DNA of 33,353 nucleotides from Candidatus Magasanikbacteria bacterium RIFCSPHIGHO2_02_FULL_47_14 (GTDB lineage: Bacteria; Patescibacteriota; Patescibacteriia; Magasanikbacterales; UBA922), in assembly GCA_001784275.1 (NCBI GenBank), contig MFQB01000012.1:1-33353 (forward strand), in the 5' to 3' direction. Within the stretch, counting starts at the first letter, position 1. Each line of letters starts with the position of its first letter. Shown here one piece after another: positions 1 to 8,242 of this stretch. The translations under genes and the position numbers were made by a program. The notes beneath the pieces are model-generated. The model searched no databases. It worked only from the letters and a program-made list of their open reading frames with translations, and was not told the origin of the DNA.

Positions 1-476
1 CTCAGGTACCGTCATTAGTTCTTCCCTGAGAAAAGCAGTTTACACCCCGAAGGGCTTCTTCCTGCACGCGGCGTCGCTCCATCAGACTTTCGTCCATTGT
101 GGAATATTCTTGACTGCAGCCTCCCGTAGGAGTCTGGGCAGTTTCTCAGTCCCAGTGAGGCAGGTCACGCTCTCACGCCTGCTACCCGTCATAGCCTTGG
201 TACGCCATTACCGTACCAACTAGCTGATAGGACATAGGCCCCTCTCCGAGCGAAAAATCATTTACATGTGAATGTCTTATGACCCCACATGTCTATCGGG
301 TATTAATCCACCTTTCGGTGGGCTATCCCCGTCTCGGAGGTAGGTTACCAGTGTGTTACTCACCCGTCTGCCGGTCAGTGCTTCAATGTATTGCTACAGC
401 AAAGCCTGTCCCTCGACTTGCATGCCTTAGACACGCCGCCAACGTTCATCCTGAGCCAGGATCAAACTCTCAAAAA
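1..476 (-). rRNA. rrs: 16S ribosomal RNA, 5' portion (gene continues past the window start)
   Basis: On the minus strand the segment begins with the universal 5' primer site AGAGTTTGATCCTGGCTCAG (complement of 451-470). It continues through a recognisable 16S 5' domain, including ACGGGTGAGTAAC, ACTGGGACTGAGA, ACTCCTACGGGAGGCTGCAG and a GACGCCGCGTG stretch. It is cut by the window edge at about E. coli position 480-500. The mature 5' end is estimated at 476-477 from the usual offset to AGAGTTTG. The sequence reads GGATGAACGTTGGCGGCGTG where most bacteria have GAACGCTGGCGG, which suits Patescibacteria. The gene has its own promoter and leader just upstream (766-794). Confidence 0.97.
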
Positions 477-759
477 AGAGAGTTGAATCCCTGATTCAAA
501 ATCAGGAGAAATTTTTATTGTTTTAGGATAGACGTTTCCCTTCCTCTCCCGCAAGCGGGACAGGTCGGGTTACGATTCTTGTCACATTTTTATTGTGAAC
601 CTTACTTGTTTTGGTTGTTGGCTGGTAAATTGTAACGAACAAAAAAGAAACCTGTTTCATGCATTGATTCTCATAGGATTCAGTACATGAATAAGTTTCT
701 CTTTTCCTAGTATCCGGGGACTTGGGAAACAGGTATATTGTAAACGTTTTTTCTAGTGC
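477..759 (-). other. 16S rRNA transcript 5' leader with nested inverted repeats
   Basis: This 283-base non-coding stretch lies between the predicted transcription start (about 759) and the mature 16S end. It holds three visible secondary-structure elements. A 9-bp perfect long-range pair joins 726-734 with 650-658, and a T-rich run (complement of 641-649) follows the downstream arm. A hairpin with a GC-rich core (TCCCGC-TT-GCGGGA) lies at 543-564. A 7-bp hairpin (CCTGATT-TTG-AATCAGG) lies at 490-506, immediately before the mature end. They could be rRNA-processing or antitermination signals, but no clear boxA was recognised. The 3' flank that would form the main processing stem is outside the window. 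Confidence 0.6.
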
Positions 760-765
760 TCCAGC

Positions 766-794
766 ATTATATAGAAGTGCCAGGAGGTTGTCAA
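766..794 (-). promoter_or_regulatory. Consensus sigma70-type promoter of the rRNA gene
   Basis: On the minus strand this reads TTGACA (complement of 789-794), a 17-bp spacer, then TATAAT (complement of 766-771). Both hexamers match the housekeeping consensus perfectly, which fits a strong rRNA promoter. It lies between the trmD stop codon (825) and the 16S gene, so 16S need not rely on readthrough from trmD. Transcription should start near 759. Confidence 0.9.
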
Positions 795-824
795 GGGGAA
801 AAACTGTGGAGGGTGTGGGGATAA

Positions 825-1523
825 TTACCCTGGTTGTTTTTTACGCCACTCTTCTATTTTTTTATGGTCTCCAGAAAGCAAAACATCTGGTACTTTCCAG
901 CCATGAAACTCGGCTGGTTTGGTATAGTGAGGGTACTCTTTTTCGAGGCTGCTATGAGTTTCTTCGACAAGAGAATCTGGGTTGCCGAGTACGCCTGGAA
1001 TCAGTCGTGCAATAGCTTCAATGATAATAAGCGCACCCAGTTCACCACCAGCCAAAACGTAGGGACCGACCGAAATCTCTTCATCTACGAGATGGTCAAC
1101 AACGCGCTGATCAATGCCTTCGTAGCGACCGCAGATTAATACAAGTTCATCTAATTTGCCCCACTCCTCTGCCACGCGCTGGTCAAACTGACGGCCGCGT
1201 GGCGACAACAACACCACGCGCTTTCTTTTCTGAACAACTTTTCCTGTGACAATCCGTTGCACCTTTTTTAAACCAGAGATAGCAGAAAATGGCAAAGCGT
1301 CAATGCTTTCAAGAGCCTTATAGATCGGCTCTGGTTTCATCACCATTCCGGGGCCGCCCCCATATGGGGTGTCGTCAACGGTTTTGTGTTTGTCTGTCGA
1401 GAAGTCGCGGATGTCTGTCGCCTGAACAATTATCTTTCCCGTTTGCTGCGCTCGTTGTAAAATAGTGGCAGCACAATACTGGGTGACCAAGTTTGGAAAA
1501 ACAGAGAGAATCTGAAATCTCAT
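825..1523 (-). CDS. trmD: tRNA (guanine(37)-N1)-methyltransferase TrmD, short form
   Basis: TrmD methylates N1 of G37 next to the tRNA anticodon using SAM, which prevents +1 frameshifting. The 232-residue protein shows the SPOUT trefoil-knot signatures: DDTPYGGGPGMVM (about 50-62), LSPRGRQFDQ (about 106), LICGRYEGIDQRV (about 129-141) and the stretch from EISVGPYVLAGGE to RLIPGVLGN. PHYTKP and LLSGDH follow near the C terminus. It is shorter than typical 240-255 residue TrmDs because it stops right after EEWRKKQPG, losing the usual RT..RRPDLL tail. The flexible linker is also diverged (THSSLEKEYPHYT rather than SF..GLLEYPHYT). The ATG lies 3 bases after the upstream gene's stop, so the two are probably co-transcribed. 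AAGGG upstream is a weak possible ribosome-binding site. Confidence 0.95.
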   Translation of the reverse strand: MRFQILSVFPNLVTQYCAATILQRAQQTGKIIVQATDIRDFSTDKHKTVDDTPYGGGPGMVMKPEPIYKALESIDALPFSAISGLKKVQRIVTGKVVQKRKRVVLLSPRGRQFDQRVAEEWGKLDELVLICGRYEGIDQRVVDHLVDEEISVGPYVLAGGELGALIIIEAIARLIPGVLGNPDSLVEETHSSLEKEYPHYTKPAEFHGWKVPDVLLSGDHKKIEEWRKKQPG

Positions 1524-1526
1524 ATC

Positions 1527-2867
1527 TCATTTCCCTTTTTTGCCCGCGTCACCTTTTGGAAAAAAATTTGCCGTTACTTTCGCTGAGGCTGAATCGGAAG
1601 GCTTCTTTTTTCCAAAAAACATAAAACTATATACAAAGCCAATGGCAAGGATCGATACAAGTGGCACCCCCCACTTCTTTAGATCAATAAAAGAAAAGAG
1701 AGAAAATGTATCTGCGTCGGATGAAACGATGGTTCCCTGAGATAAAAGTTGCGCTGAAACACTATAATCGCCACTCGGTAAAGACGAGTCAAGAACTATT
1801 GTTCTTTCGATAGTCTCTTCACCCTGAGAAAGGGTATATGGAAAATGTTCTTCCCATACTATCGAGTCGTCTTCATTAACCAAAAGTAACTCAACAACCA
1901 GAGGAATTTGCTGTTGATTTGAGGGTATATTTCCTGCATGTGTCAACCTTATAGTAGTCTGAGCAACCCCCTGTCTCTTTCGTACTTGTTGAGGTACCAT
2001 GATATCTATAGACAATAAAGACTGCGCTACGTCAGAACGGACAACCTCAGCATATTCGAGGTCAGTATCAAAAATATTTTGGGTAACAGGATCAGTCGCG
2101 GTAACTTTAACGACATAACGACCCGGGGCTAAACCATAAGGGAAACGGTATACCCACTCACCATCGCCATCCGAGTTAACTGTTTCTTGCACAAGACCTT
2201 GATCAATGTTGATAGCAACCAATGCATATGGTAACTCACTATGCCCGCGTACCACAGGTCTATCATCACGCAGAAGCGACGTGGATGAAATCTTATTATC
2301 CAAATCAGTCAGTATCGATGTCTGTGGCCTCTCACCTGAGATATCTTGAGTTGTTGAACCCGCTTCATTTTTGTTTGTCTCAAACTCAGACTCGGCAGTG
2401 AATAGATACCGTGTCTGTGGACCTGGAACAACTGGTACATTTTGACCGTACGAAAGTATAGAAACTTCTTTTGGGGCAAAAAATGCCTCTGTCTCAACTT
2501 TTGAAGAAAATACAATCTCTGCAACAAGAGTATCGACATTAACTCCACCCAGTGCAGCAACGCTCCATTCAATTATGCCATTGTTTTGATCAATGTTGGG
2601 TTCCCGAACAAAAACAGTAAACGGGGGGTAAAAACGAATATCTTCAACATTAAGAGAACTCGTAGAAAAGGTAATTGTTCCTTGGACAGTGTCAATACGA
2701 AAGTCTCCAACTTTGAGCCATATCTGGGCTGGCGCTGGTTGTTTATCAAGACTGTACACCGCCGTAAGTGGCGAAATATACAAGGCCGCATCGCGAGCGA
2801 ATGCTGCGCTTGGGAGAAAAAAATAACTAAGAAATAATAAAAAAAGAAATAATAAAAAAAATCTCAT
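1527..2867 (-). CDS. Secreted, membrane-anchored protein with cohesin-like N-terminal domain
   Basis: This 446-residue protein has an N-terminal signal peptide (hydrophobic run to about 20, AFA cleavage-like site near 24). A beta-rich region at about 27-150 resembles cohesin-type domains (AQIWLKVGDFRIDTVQGTI, then an IVFSSK strand). A bacterial Ig-like segment at about 200-275 contains SDGDGEWVYRFPYGLAPGRY. A second beta domain at about 290-385 resembles CARDB-type adhesion modules. A C-terminal transmembrane helix at about 395-413 and a Lys-rich tail follow. The predicted topology is extracellular with a C-terminal membrane anchor. Its role is probably cell-surface protein binding or scaffolding, and the ligand is unknown. 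It is the first gene of a two-gene unit with trmD. The ATG has no Shine-Dalgarno sequence. Confidence 0.75.
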   Translation of the reverse strand: MRFFLLFLFLLFLSYFFLPSAAFARDAALYISPLTAVYSLDKQPAPAQIWLKVGDFRIDTVQGTITFSTSSLNVEDIRFYPPFTVFVREPNIDQNNGIIEWSVAALGGVNVDTLVAEIVFSSKVETEAFFAPKEVSILSYGQNVPVVPGPQTRYLFTAESEFETNKNEAGSTTQDISGERPQTSILTDLDNKISSTSLLRDDRPVVRGHSELPYALVAINIDQGLVQETVNSDGDGEWVYRFPYGLAPGRYVVKVTATDPVTQNIFDTDLEYAEVVRSDVAQSLLSIDIMVPQQVRKRQGVAQTTIRLTHAGNIPSNQQQIPLVVELLLVNEDDSIVWEEHFPYTLSQGEETIERTIVLDSSLPSGDYSVSAQLLSQGTIVSSDADTFSLFSFIDLKKWGVPLVSILAIGFVYSFMFFGKKKPSDSASAKVTANFFPKGDAGKKGK

Positions 2868-2902
2868 ATGTAGCTGAATAGATCTCTAAAAAGAGTAACA
2901 CG

Positions 2903-2930
2903 AGTATAGCATGTGATTTCATAAATGAAA
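2903..2930 (-). promoter_or_regulatory. Possible promoter for the cohesin-like gene and trmD
   Basis: On the minus strand a good -10 element, TATACT (complement of 2903-2908), lies 35 bases before the ATG at 2867 and just after a terminator hairpin. The only upstream hexamer at a 16-bp spacing, TTTCAT (complement of 2925-2930), is a poor -35. The position is sensible but the sequence support is moderate. Confidence 0.4.
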
Positions 2931-2956
2931 ACCACCCCGTATACGGGGTGGTTTTT
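2927..2956. terminator. Intrinsic terminator, probably bidirectional
   Basis: ACCACCCCGT directly abuts ATACGGGGTGGT (2931-2952), giving a perfect GC-rich stem. TTTTTT follows on the plus strand and TTTT on the minus strand. It sits 13 bases past the stop of the minus-strand gene at 2969 and most likely ends that transcript, separating it from the cohesin-like/trmD unit downstream. Confidence 0.85.
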
Positions 2957-2968
2957 TATATGTAATTT

Positions 2969-4102
2969 TTATTGGATATCCGGACCGTCTTCGTATGTTT
3001 CACTATCTGAGATGACCACAATTCGATCAAGTCGATATCCAAGTCTTTCAAACACTGCCTGATTCGTTACGTGTGATTTCTTTCCATCTACCAACCGATA
3101 TACTTTAGCGGAATTTGCATATTTAACCAATGTTCCATTCGGGTGGCTGTCGGAAACAGTAATCTCACCAGCTGACACGTACTTATCGAGCAGTGAGTCA
3201 GCTATATCTTCAACCCATTCCCATTTGTACCCAAGCGTGGCAAAGAGTTGTTCAGACGTTATCCAGTGTTTGTTGCCATTCAGTAAAAGGTATACTTTCG
3301 GATCGTTCACTGTTTTAACCAATGCGCCATATTTTGGATCATACTTGGAACCCCATGGCATAAAGCCGAGAGCATCTGCTGGTATTTTACTCAGCTCTGC
3401 TTCTGTCGTAATTTTTACATCGTTCCACGAGCTAAAGTAGCTAAAGAAAACACGCGGATTATTAAATGGACGTTTTGTACAAGAAAGAGTCACATAATAA
3501 ACAGAACGAGATCCGTTTGTTTTGTAGGCCATTCTTGTATCGAGTGGGCATGACTCTGACTGTTGACCAATAAGCAAACTGAGGTCCTTTTCATCTATGA
3601 CGCCATCTTTGTTAATATCTTCAGATACTTCATCTAAACTTGCAGGCACTTGTACAGGTGGAGTCACCTGACCTGCTGATACCAACTGAATGGAGCCGGT
3701 ATAAACAGTAGTACTCTTACCGGTCGAAGAATCACGGAACTTTACGTAAACCGTCTTAGTTCCATCTCCCGGTTCGAGGGTCCAGTCGAATTCTCCGTCA
3801 TATGGTTGCCAAGCTGCATTACTGAAATCTGCTCTATTTGACACTGCCATTTGATCAGCTGAGGCTTGTGGAACGTTTAAAGAAACGCTGGTGTTGCCGG
3901 TTGTCGCCGCACCTTTATTGATAACGACCACAAGCGCTGCACCAGGAGTAGAAGGTGATACGGTTGGTGCCGGAGATCCGCCTCCACCACCACCATATCC
4001 AAACGCTTGTTGGATCTGCCAGAACGATAAGAAAAATGCCGAGACGAGTATTGCCCCGACCAACGCAGCTCTAAAAGAGAGCACTTTTTGTATCACAACC
4101 AT
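2969..4102 (-). CDS. Secreted protein with EF-hand (dockerin-like) loop and C-terminal surface repeats
   Basis: This 377-residue protein has an N-terminal hydrophobic export segment (about 12-33) followed by a glycine run and a Pro/Ser/Thr linker. A beta domain at about 55-140 contains the WTLEPGDGTKTVYVKFRD signature common in bacterial surface proteins. A calcium-loop sequence DINKDGVIDEKD at about 162-173 matches one half of a type I dockerin. Degenerate repeats of about 50-60 residues then follow. The last two read GALVKTVNDPKVYLLLNGNK and GTLVKYANSAKVYRLVDGKK, each followed by an F..LGY pattern. These repeats are familiar from Patescibacteria surface proteins but have no known function. 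The gene is transcribed alone, from a promoter at 4148-4176 to the terminator at 2927-2956. Confidence 0.75.
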   Translation of the reverse strand: MVVIQKVLSFRAALVGAILVSAFFLSFWQIQQAFGYGGGGGGSPAPTVSPSTPGAALVVVINKGAATTGNTSVSLNVPQASADQMAVSNRADFSNAAWQPYDGEFDWTLEPGDGTKTVYVKFRDSSTGKSTTVYTGSIQLVSAGQVTPPVQVPASLDEVSEDINKDGVIDEKDLSLLIGQQSESCPLDTRMAYKTNGSRSVYYVTLSCTKRPFNNPRVFFSYFSSWNDVKITTEAELSKIPADALGFMPWGSKYDPKYGALVKTVNDPKVYLLLNGNKHWITSEQLFATLGYKWEWVEDIADSLLDKYVSAGEITVSDSHPNGTLVKYANSAKVYRLVDGKKSHVTNQAVFERLGYRLDRIVVISDSETYEDGPDIQ

Positions 4103-4147
4103 ATAGATGCGATTGAAAAAAGATGAATATTAATAGATGATGCGGTT

Positions 4148-4176
4148 ATCATAACACATTTTTTTTAATTTCACAA
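4148..4176 (-). promoter_or_regulatory. Promoter for the EF-hand/repeat secreted protein
   Basis: On the minus strand this reads TTGTGA (complement of 4171-4176), a 17-bp spacer, then TATGAT (complement of 4148-4153). That is four of six and five of six consensus matches at ideal spacing. It is the only good match between the divergent genes that start at 4102 and 4291. Confidence 0.6.
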
Positions 4177-4234
4177 TCATGTTGTCACACCTGTGGATAA
4201 GTATTTTCATTTAACCAAAAAATAGAAAGGATTG

Positions 4235-4243
4235 TGCTATAAG
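4235..4243 (+). promoter_or_regulatory. Extended -10 promoter of the plus-strand glycan operon
   Basis: TG-C-TATAAG at 4235-4243 is an extended -10 element with no convincing -35. It lies about 48 bases before the ATG of the first gene. The minus-strand glycan operon starts behind a closely similar TGCTATAAA element (complement of 29911-29919), which suggests the same promoter class. Confidence 0.5.
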
Positions 4244-4290
4244 ATTTTTTCTTTTAAAATGAACACGTCAGATAGTCTCGAATCAAAAAT

Positions 4291-5823
4291 ATGAATTATC
4301 GTAAAAAATTCTTTTTAATCACTTGTGCCTTTATATTACTTTGGGCTGGCATAACCAGAGTGTACAAATTGGACGAACAATCATGGTGGATGGACGAAGG
4401 CTATTCGGTAAATGCAGCACTTTCTACCATAGAAAAAGGATACCCGCTTTTACCGTCCGGGCTAGCGTACAACCAGCATATAGTCTATACGTATTTTCTT
4501 GCCGGCTCAATAAAAATTTTTGGCCTTTCAGAATGGAGCACCCGGGCTCCATCTGTTCTGGCGAGTATGCTAACTCTGCCGATCATTTTTTTCTTTACTA
4601 AAAAAATGATCGGCCCACGTGTCGCCTATCTTGCCACACTATTGGCATCTTTTTCTTACTGGGAAATTGCATGGGCAAGACAGGCACGATTCTATGCACT
4701 TTTTCAACTTACGTTTTGGGCTGCACTTTTTTTCTTCTGGAACGCTGTCACTTCTCGAAAAAAGATAGACTTTTTGTGGGCAGGTTTCTTTTCTTGTCTT
4801 ACCTTTTTTCTTCATCCTCTCGGCATTTTTTTGATTCCAATATACGTCGCCACTATCATAGTCACGCTGCTGAATATGCAAGGCGTCTCACTTCGTATGT
4901 GGTGGAGAAAAAACTGGCCCAGTATCGCTACCATCTCGCTGCTTCTTGCAGTAACAGGCATCTTCTTTTATAGACCAATATACGAAACATTTCGCGAGGT
5001 ATCGGTCCATCGTTTATTCTATTTACCGAAATATCTATCTTTTTTCCGAAACGGTACGCCGGGAGTTGCACTTCTTGCCGTGCTCTCCCTGCTCTTTCCT
5101 TTTGCCCATGACAAAAGACAGTCGCCAAGTCTGAACCCTGTATTGTATCTTTGGACAATTTTTCTCATTCCGTTCACCGGACTATCCTTTTTTGTATTCC
5201 TTCTTCAATACAGGTATGTTTTTATTATCCTCCCCGCACTTTTTATCTTAAGTGCTTTTTCGTTGATATCAATCTATGACTGGCTCGCAAACCGACATCA
5301 CCCGGTATACCGACTGGTCTATATCGGCGTAGTCCTGGTGTATTTTCTTGTATCACCTGAATTTCAAGTAACACCCACACCACAGTATGCACTCGAATCC
5401 GATAGACCCAACACCAAAGGATTCATTTCCTATACCCCGCAACCAAATTGGCAGGGTGCATATGACTATATCTTAAAAAATAAACGACAAGATGATATAC
5501 TTATCTCTGCGCAACCGGTCTTCACCTATATATACACCGGCGAACCGGGTCAGTGGATTTTTTATACCTTAACGAAAAAACCGGAGCGAGGCCGACCGCC
5601 AAAACCCGACGAACGTGATCCATACGTAGGGGCGAAAACGATAGTGACGAAAGAGAACCTCATGCAGACGATACTCAATAAACACGGATTTGTTGTCCTC
5701 GACTCGTTTGCGCGCGATGGCAGAATACCGACGGATATACTTACATACATAGAAAAAAAGTTGGTACTGCGTTATACGAATACATTTAATCGTTGGTCCA
5801 CTATATGGGTATATGAATTTTAG
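4291..5823 (+). CDS. GT-C type membrane glycosyltransferase (ArnT/PMT-like, RgtA-D-like fold)
   Basis: This 510-residue polytopic protein begins with a transmembrane segment (about 7-22). The motif EQSWWMDEGYSVNAA (about 29-43) follows, carrying the conserved Asp-Glu of the first periplasmic loop in GT39/GT83-like enzymes. About ten hydrophobic segments come next, with a late RYVFIILPALFIL helix typical of the family, and a soluble C-terminal domain (about 365-510). Enzymes of this type use polyprenyl-phosphate sugars to glycosylate lipid or protein acceptors on the outer face of the membrane. Substrates cannot be read from sequence. It is the first gene of a four-gene operon. There is no Shine-Dalgarno before the ATG. 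Confidence 0.85.
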   Translation: MNYRKKFFLITCAFILLWAGITRVYKLDEQSWWMDEGYSVNAALSTIEKGYPLLPSGLAYNQHIVYTYFLAGSIKIFGLSEWSTRAPSVLASMLTLPIIFFFTKKMIGPRVAYLATLLASFSYWEIAWARQARFYALFQLTFWAALFFFWNAVTSRKKIDFLWAGFFSCLTFFLHPLGIFLIPIYVATIIVTLLNMQGVSLRMWWRKNWPSIATISLLLAVTGIFFYRPIYETFREVSVHRLFYLPKYLSFFRNGTPGVALLAVLSLLFPFAHDKRQSPSLNPVLYLWTIFLIPFTGLSFFVFLLQYRYVFIILPALFILSAFSLISIYDWLANRHHPVYRLVYIGVVLVYFLVSPEFQVTPTPQYALESDRPNTKGFISYTPQPNWQGAYDYILKNKRQDDILISAQPVFTYIYTGEPGQWIFYTLTKKPERGRPPKPDERDPYVGAKTIVTKENLMQTILNKHGFVVLDSFARDGRIPTDILTYIEKKLVLRYTNTFNRWSTIWVYEF

Positions 5824-5845
5824 TTTTTACTTTTTGTCCTAACCT

Positions 5846-8242
5846 ATGCCGACGGCACACAAAACGTCTCTTCCCGAGCTCATAAAACACAACAGGCTTC
5901 TCTCGGTCGCTTTAAGCATTACTGTCATTTTTTTTATATCTTTTTTCTTGTTTCATTTATATAAAGCTTTTTCTTACAGGACAGTGGAACAGACAGACTT
6001 TCATAACAACTCTTTTAAGAAAAAAGCCGGACAAAATTTATTTATTAATGAAAACGCCGGTGACTCTACAAAATTTCTTGAAACAATCATCATTAATGAC
6101 GTCCACACAAAAAAAATAATTGGATCACCCATTTCTTTTATCTGGAAACCGAAGCACTTTATCTTCAGCAAACAATTTGACCAAACTATCGACGTGTCAG
6201 TAACACTTCAAAGTAATACCCCGTGGTATCTGGAAGTCAGCCCTCGGTCGACGAAGACTACTTCTGGCACCACGACACCGCAACGATACCAGCTCTACTA
6301 CCCGGGGTTAAAAAATTATTCTCTCGCTGCGTCATTTTCTGATGTATCAGTCTATGCAAAAGAAGCAAAATCTTGGACCCCAAAAGATACACTCGTTGAA
6401 TGGGTCAAAGAAAATGTTCCACCTTTTTCTCAAATCCGTCTTTTGGAAGGAATCCGCCCGTTTGGTGTAGCTGACTTTGCCAATCCAATGATCGGCTTCG
6501 ACCCTAATACAGTTAAAACGTCGTTCCCGGGCTCGATACGCGGGCCACATTCGTTCTATGTATTTTTGAATAACGAAGTAGATATTGCCTTCAAAAAACA
6601 AGATTTAAATTGGTTTAAAGGTGAGGACACAGCGGCTATTGTGATACGAGATGTGTACGGTGAAGAAATATTGAGACAAGCTCTTGAGGATGATGGGGTT
6701 GACGCAGCGAAACCAGACATGTTTCGTCTACCTCAGCAGTATCAAATTCTCAAACCCCTCCCCTATACAGGTATCTACCGTATTGACTTTGAAGATATAA
6801 ACGAAACTTTGCAAAAAGACTGGGCTATCACCTCATTTGTTATCAACACGAATAAAATCGTCTTTGACGGGTCGCCTATATTTACCTCACCAATCTCCTT
6901 ATATACACAAATTCACCAGAAAAAAACCATTTCTGTGCGGCGAATGAAATCCGACGCTCCTGAGGTGATCTCTTTCACCGGTACAAGCACGACGACTGTT
7001 GACCTCTCAAAAATCGGAACCGCCGGACAAAAAGACATCGAGCTCGAGGCAGGGTCGTATACTATTCAACCAGCAGACTATACGGAACTACGCGGTTCAT
7101 TCTTTTCGTTCGATGAAGGTCATTACTTCGACCCTTTTATCTATTATCTGACGGACAGAAAAGACGCAGACATAGTCATAGGAAATTATACATTTATCAA
7201 AAATCCGATTGACCCGGATTGGATTACTGTAAAAAAATCTTTTAAATCCTCAACATTAATGCCGGAAAGTGGAAAATTTACCGAATCCGTCGAATTTTTG
7301 CTCTCTTCCCCTCTCATGGAAAAAAATCAAATTCTACTTGAGGAGCTGCTAACGAAAAACTACTTTCAACTGGAAGAGCAAGATAACGTGGTGTTGTGGG
7401 GAAAGAAAAAAATAAATGAAAATTTTTTTGACAGTATGACGAGCGCAGAACTTGATACTCTCGAGCCGCACCAACTCATTGAATTTAACTCACTTGAGGA
7501 ACTCTCCAAAAAAGTAGAGGGGATAAACCCTGGCATAGAAGCAGGGTCAGATATAACAACGGTCCTTAGCTTGCCACTTCGGGGAACACACATCTTTCTT
7601 GTATACACAACCGATATTATTGATCTCACGATCCATAAAGAAGATCTCAACCGAGAAGAGGGGGCGGATATGGCTTCTGTAGCGATATCAAACTTCGGAA
7701 GTGACAAGGTGCTTTGCGAGACAACAATTGCCGACGACGGAAACATAAGCTCAGATAAACGTACCGGGGCACGGGAAGGCCGGCTGCTTTGTGAAAACAT
7801 CCCGGAAGGAATCTACACAGTCACAGTATCCGGAGAAGACTTCCTTATCAAAAAAATGAAAATTAACACAAATAAAATTATGCTAAAAAACAAACTTTTT
7901 GTTCACGACACGGGAACGGATTACACCATCTACACTCAACCGGTGGTTCCAAATAGTATCGACATGCGACACTGGGGTCCTCAACAAAAACTGGCCGTGA
8001 CCCTTCCCACTCAAGAAGAACGCCTCCTTACTCTCAACGATGGTGAAAGAAAGAAAATTGAACTACCGTCGGGTCTTTCATCCTTTAGATTCTCTCCCGG
8101 AAGCAACCTCCTCATTGGCGGACACTTCTCTTTCAACGAACAATACCTGTTTGATCTTCCGATACTCCAAGGCAAGAACTTTGTGCTCACTCGCCTTACC
8201 CCGCCAGAAACACTCCAGTCGTTTAAGTTGGAAGTAAGATGA
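5846..8242 (+). CDS. Large exported protein with internally duplicated module, function unknown
   Basis: I do not recognise this 798-residue family. One transmembrane segment at about 19-40 is followed by a long hydrophilic region, so it is probably membrane-tethered outside the cell. The extracellular part contains two related copies of a module of about 220 residues (about 222-448 and 566-785). Matched segments are LRG/IRGPHSFYVF with LRGTHIFLVY, KQDLNWFKGEDTAAIVI with KEDLNREEGADMASVAI, the shared string INTNKI (at 334 and 673), and DIELEAGSYTI..GSFFSFDE with KIELPSGLSSF..GHFSFNE. It lies between two GT-C membrane enzymes: 22 bp after the first, and overlapping the next start by 4 bp (ATGA). 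This suggests a partner in glycan polymerisation, ligation or display. It has no catalytic motif that I can identify. Confidence 0.7.
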   Translation: MPTAHKTSLPELIKHNRLLSVALSITVIFFISFFLFHLYKAFSYRTVEQTDFHNNSFKKKAGQNLFINENAGDSTKFLETIIINDVHTKKIIGSPISFIWKPKHFIFSKQFDQTIDVSVTLQSNTPWYLEVSPRSTKTTSGTTTPQRYQLYYPGLKNYSLAASFSDVSVYAKEAKSWTPKDTLVEWVKENVPPFSQIRLLEGIRPFGVADFANPMIGFDPNTVKTSFPGSIRGPHSFYVFLNNEVDIAFKKQDLNWFKGEDTAAIVIRDVYGEEILRQALEDDGVDAAKPDMFRLPQQYQILKPLPYTGIYRIDFEDINETLQKDWAITSFVINTNKIVFDGSPIFTSPISLYTQIHQKKTISVRRMKSDAPEVISFTGTSTTTVDLSKIGTAGQKDIELEAGSYTIQPADYTELRGSFFSFDEGHYFDPFIYYLTDRKDADIVIGNYTFIKNPIDPDWITVKKSFKSSTLMPESGKFTESVEFLLSSPLMEKNQILLEELLTKNYFQLEEQDNVVLWGKKKINENFFDSMTSAELDTLEPHQLIEFNSLEELSKKVEGINPGIEAGSDITTVLSLPLRGTHIFLVYTTDIIDLTIHKEDLNREEGADMASVAISNFGSDKVLCETTIADDGNISSDKRTGAREGRLLCENIPEGIYTVTVSGEDFLIKKMKINTNKIMLKNKLFVHDTGTDYTIYTQPVVPNSIDMRHWGPQQKLAVTLPTQEERLLTLNDGERKKIELPSGLSSFRFSPGSNLLIGGHFSFNEQYLFDLPILQGKNFVLTRLTPPETLQSFKLEVR

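Noticed and set aside
279..494. Plus-strand open frame of 71 codons
   Set aside because: It lies almost wholly in the 16S rRNA gene, antisense to it, and has no protein-like features.
722..1139. Two overlapping plus-strand open frames of 97 and 101 codons
   Set aside because: They run antisense across the 3' end of trmD and the rRNA promoter, and their translations show no recognisable domain.
7366..7800. Minus-strand open frame of 144 codons, serine-rich
   Set aside because: It is antisense to the 798-residue gene. The serine richness reflects the complementary codon frame, and there is no start signal or neighbour to support it.
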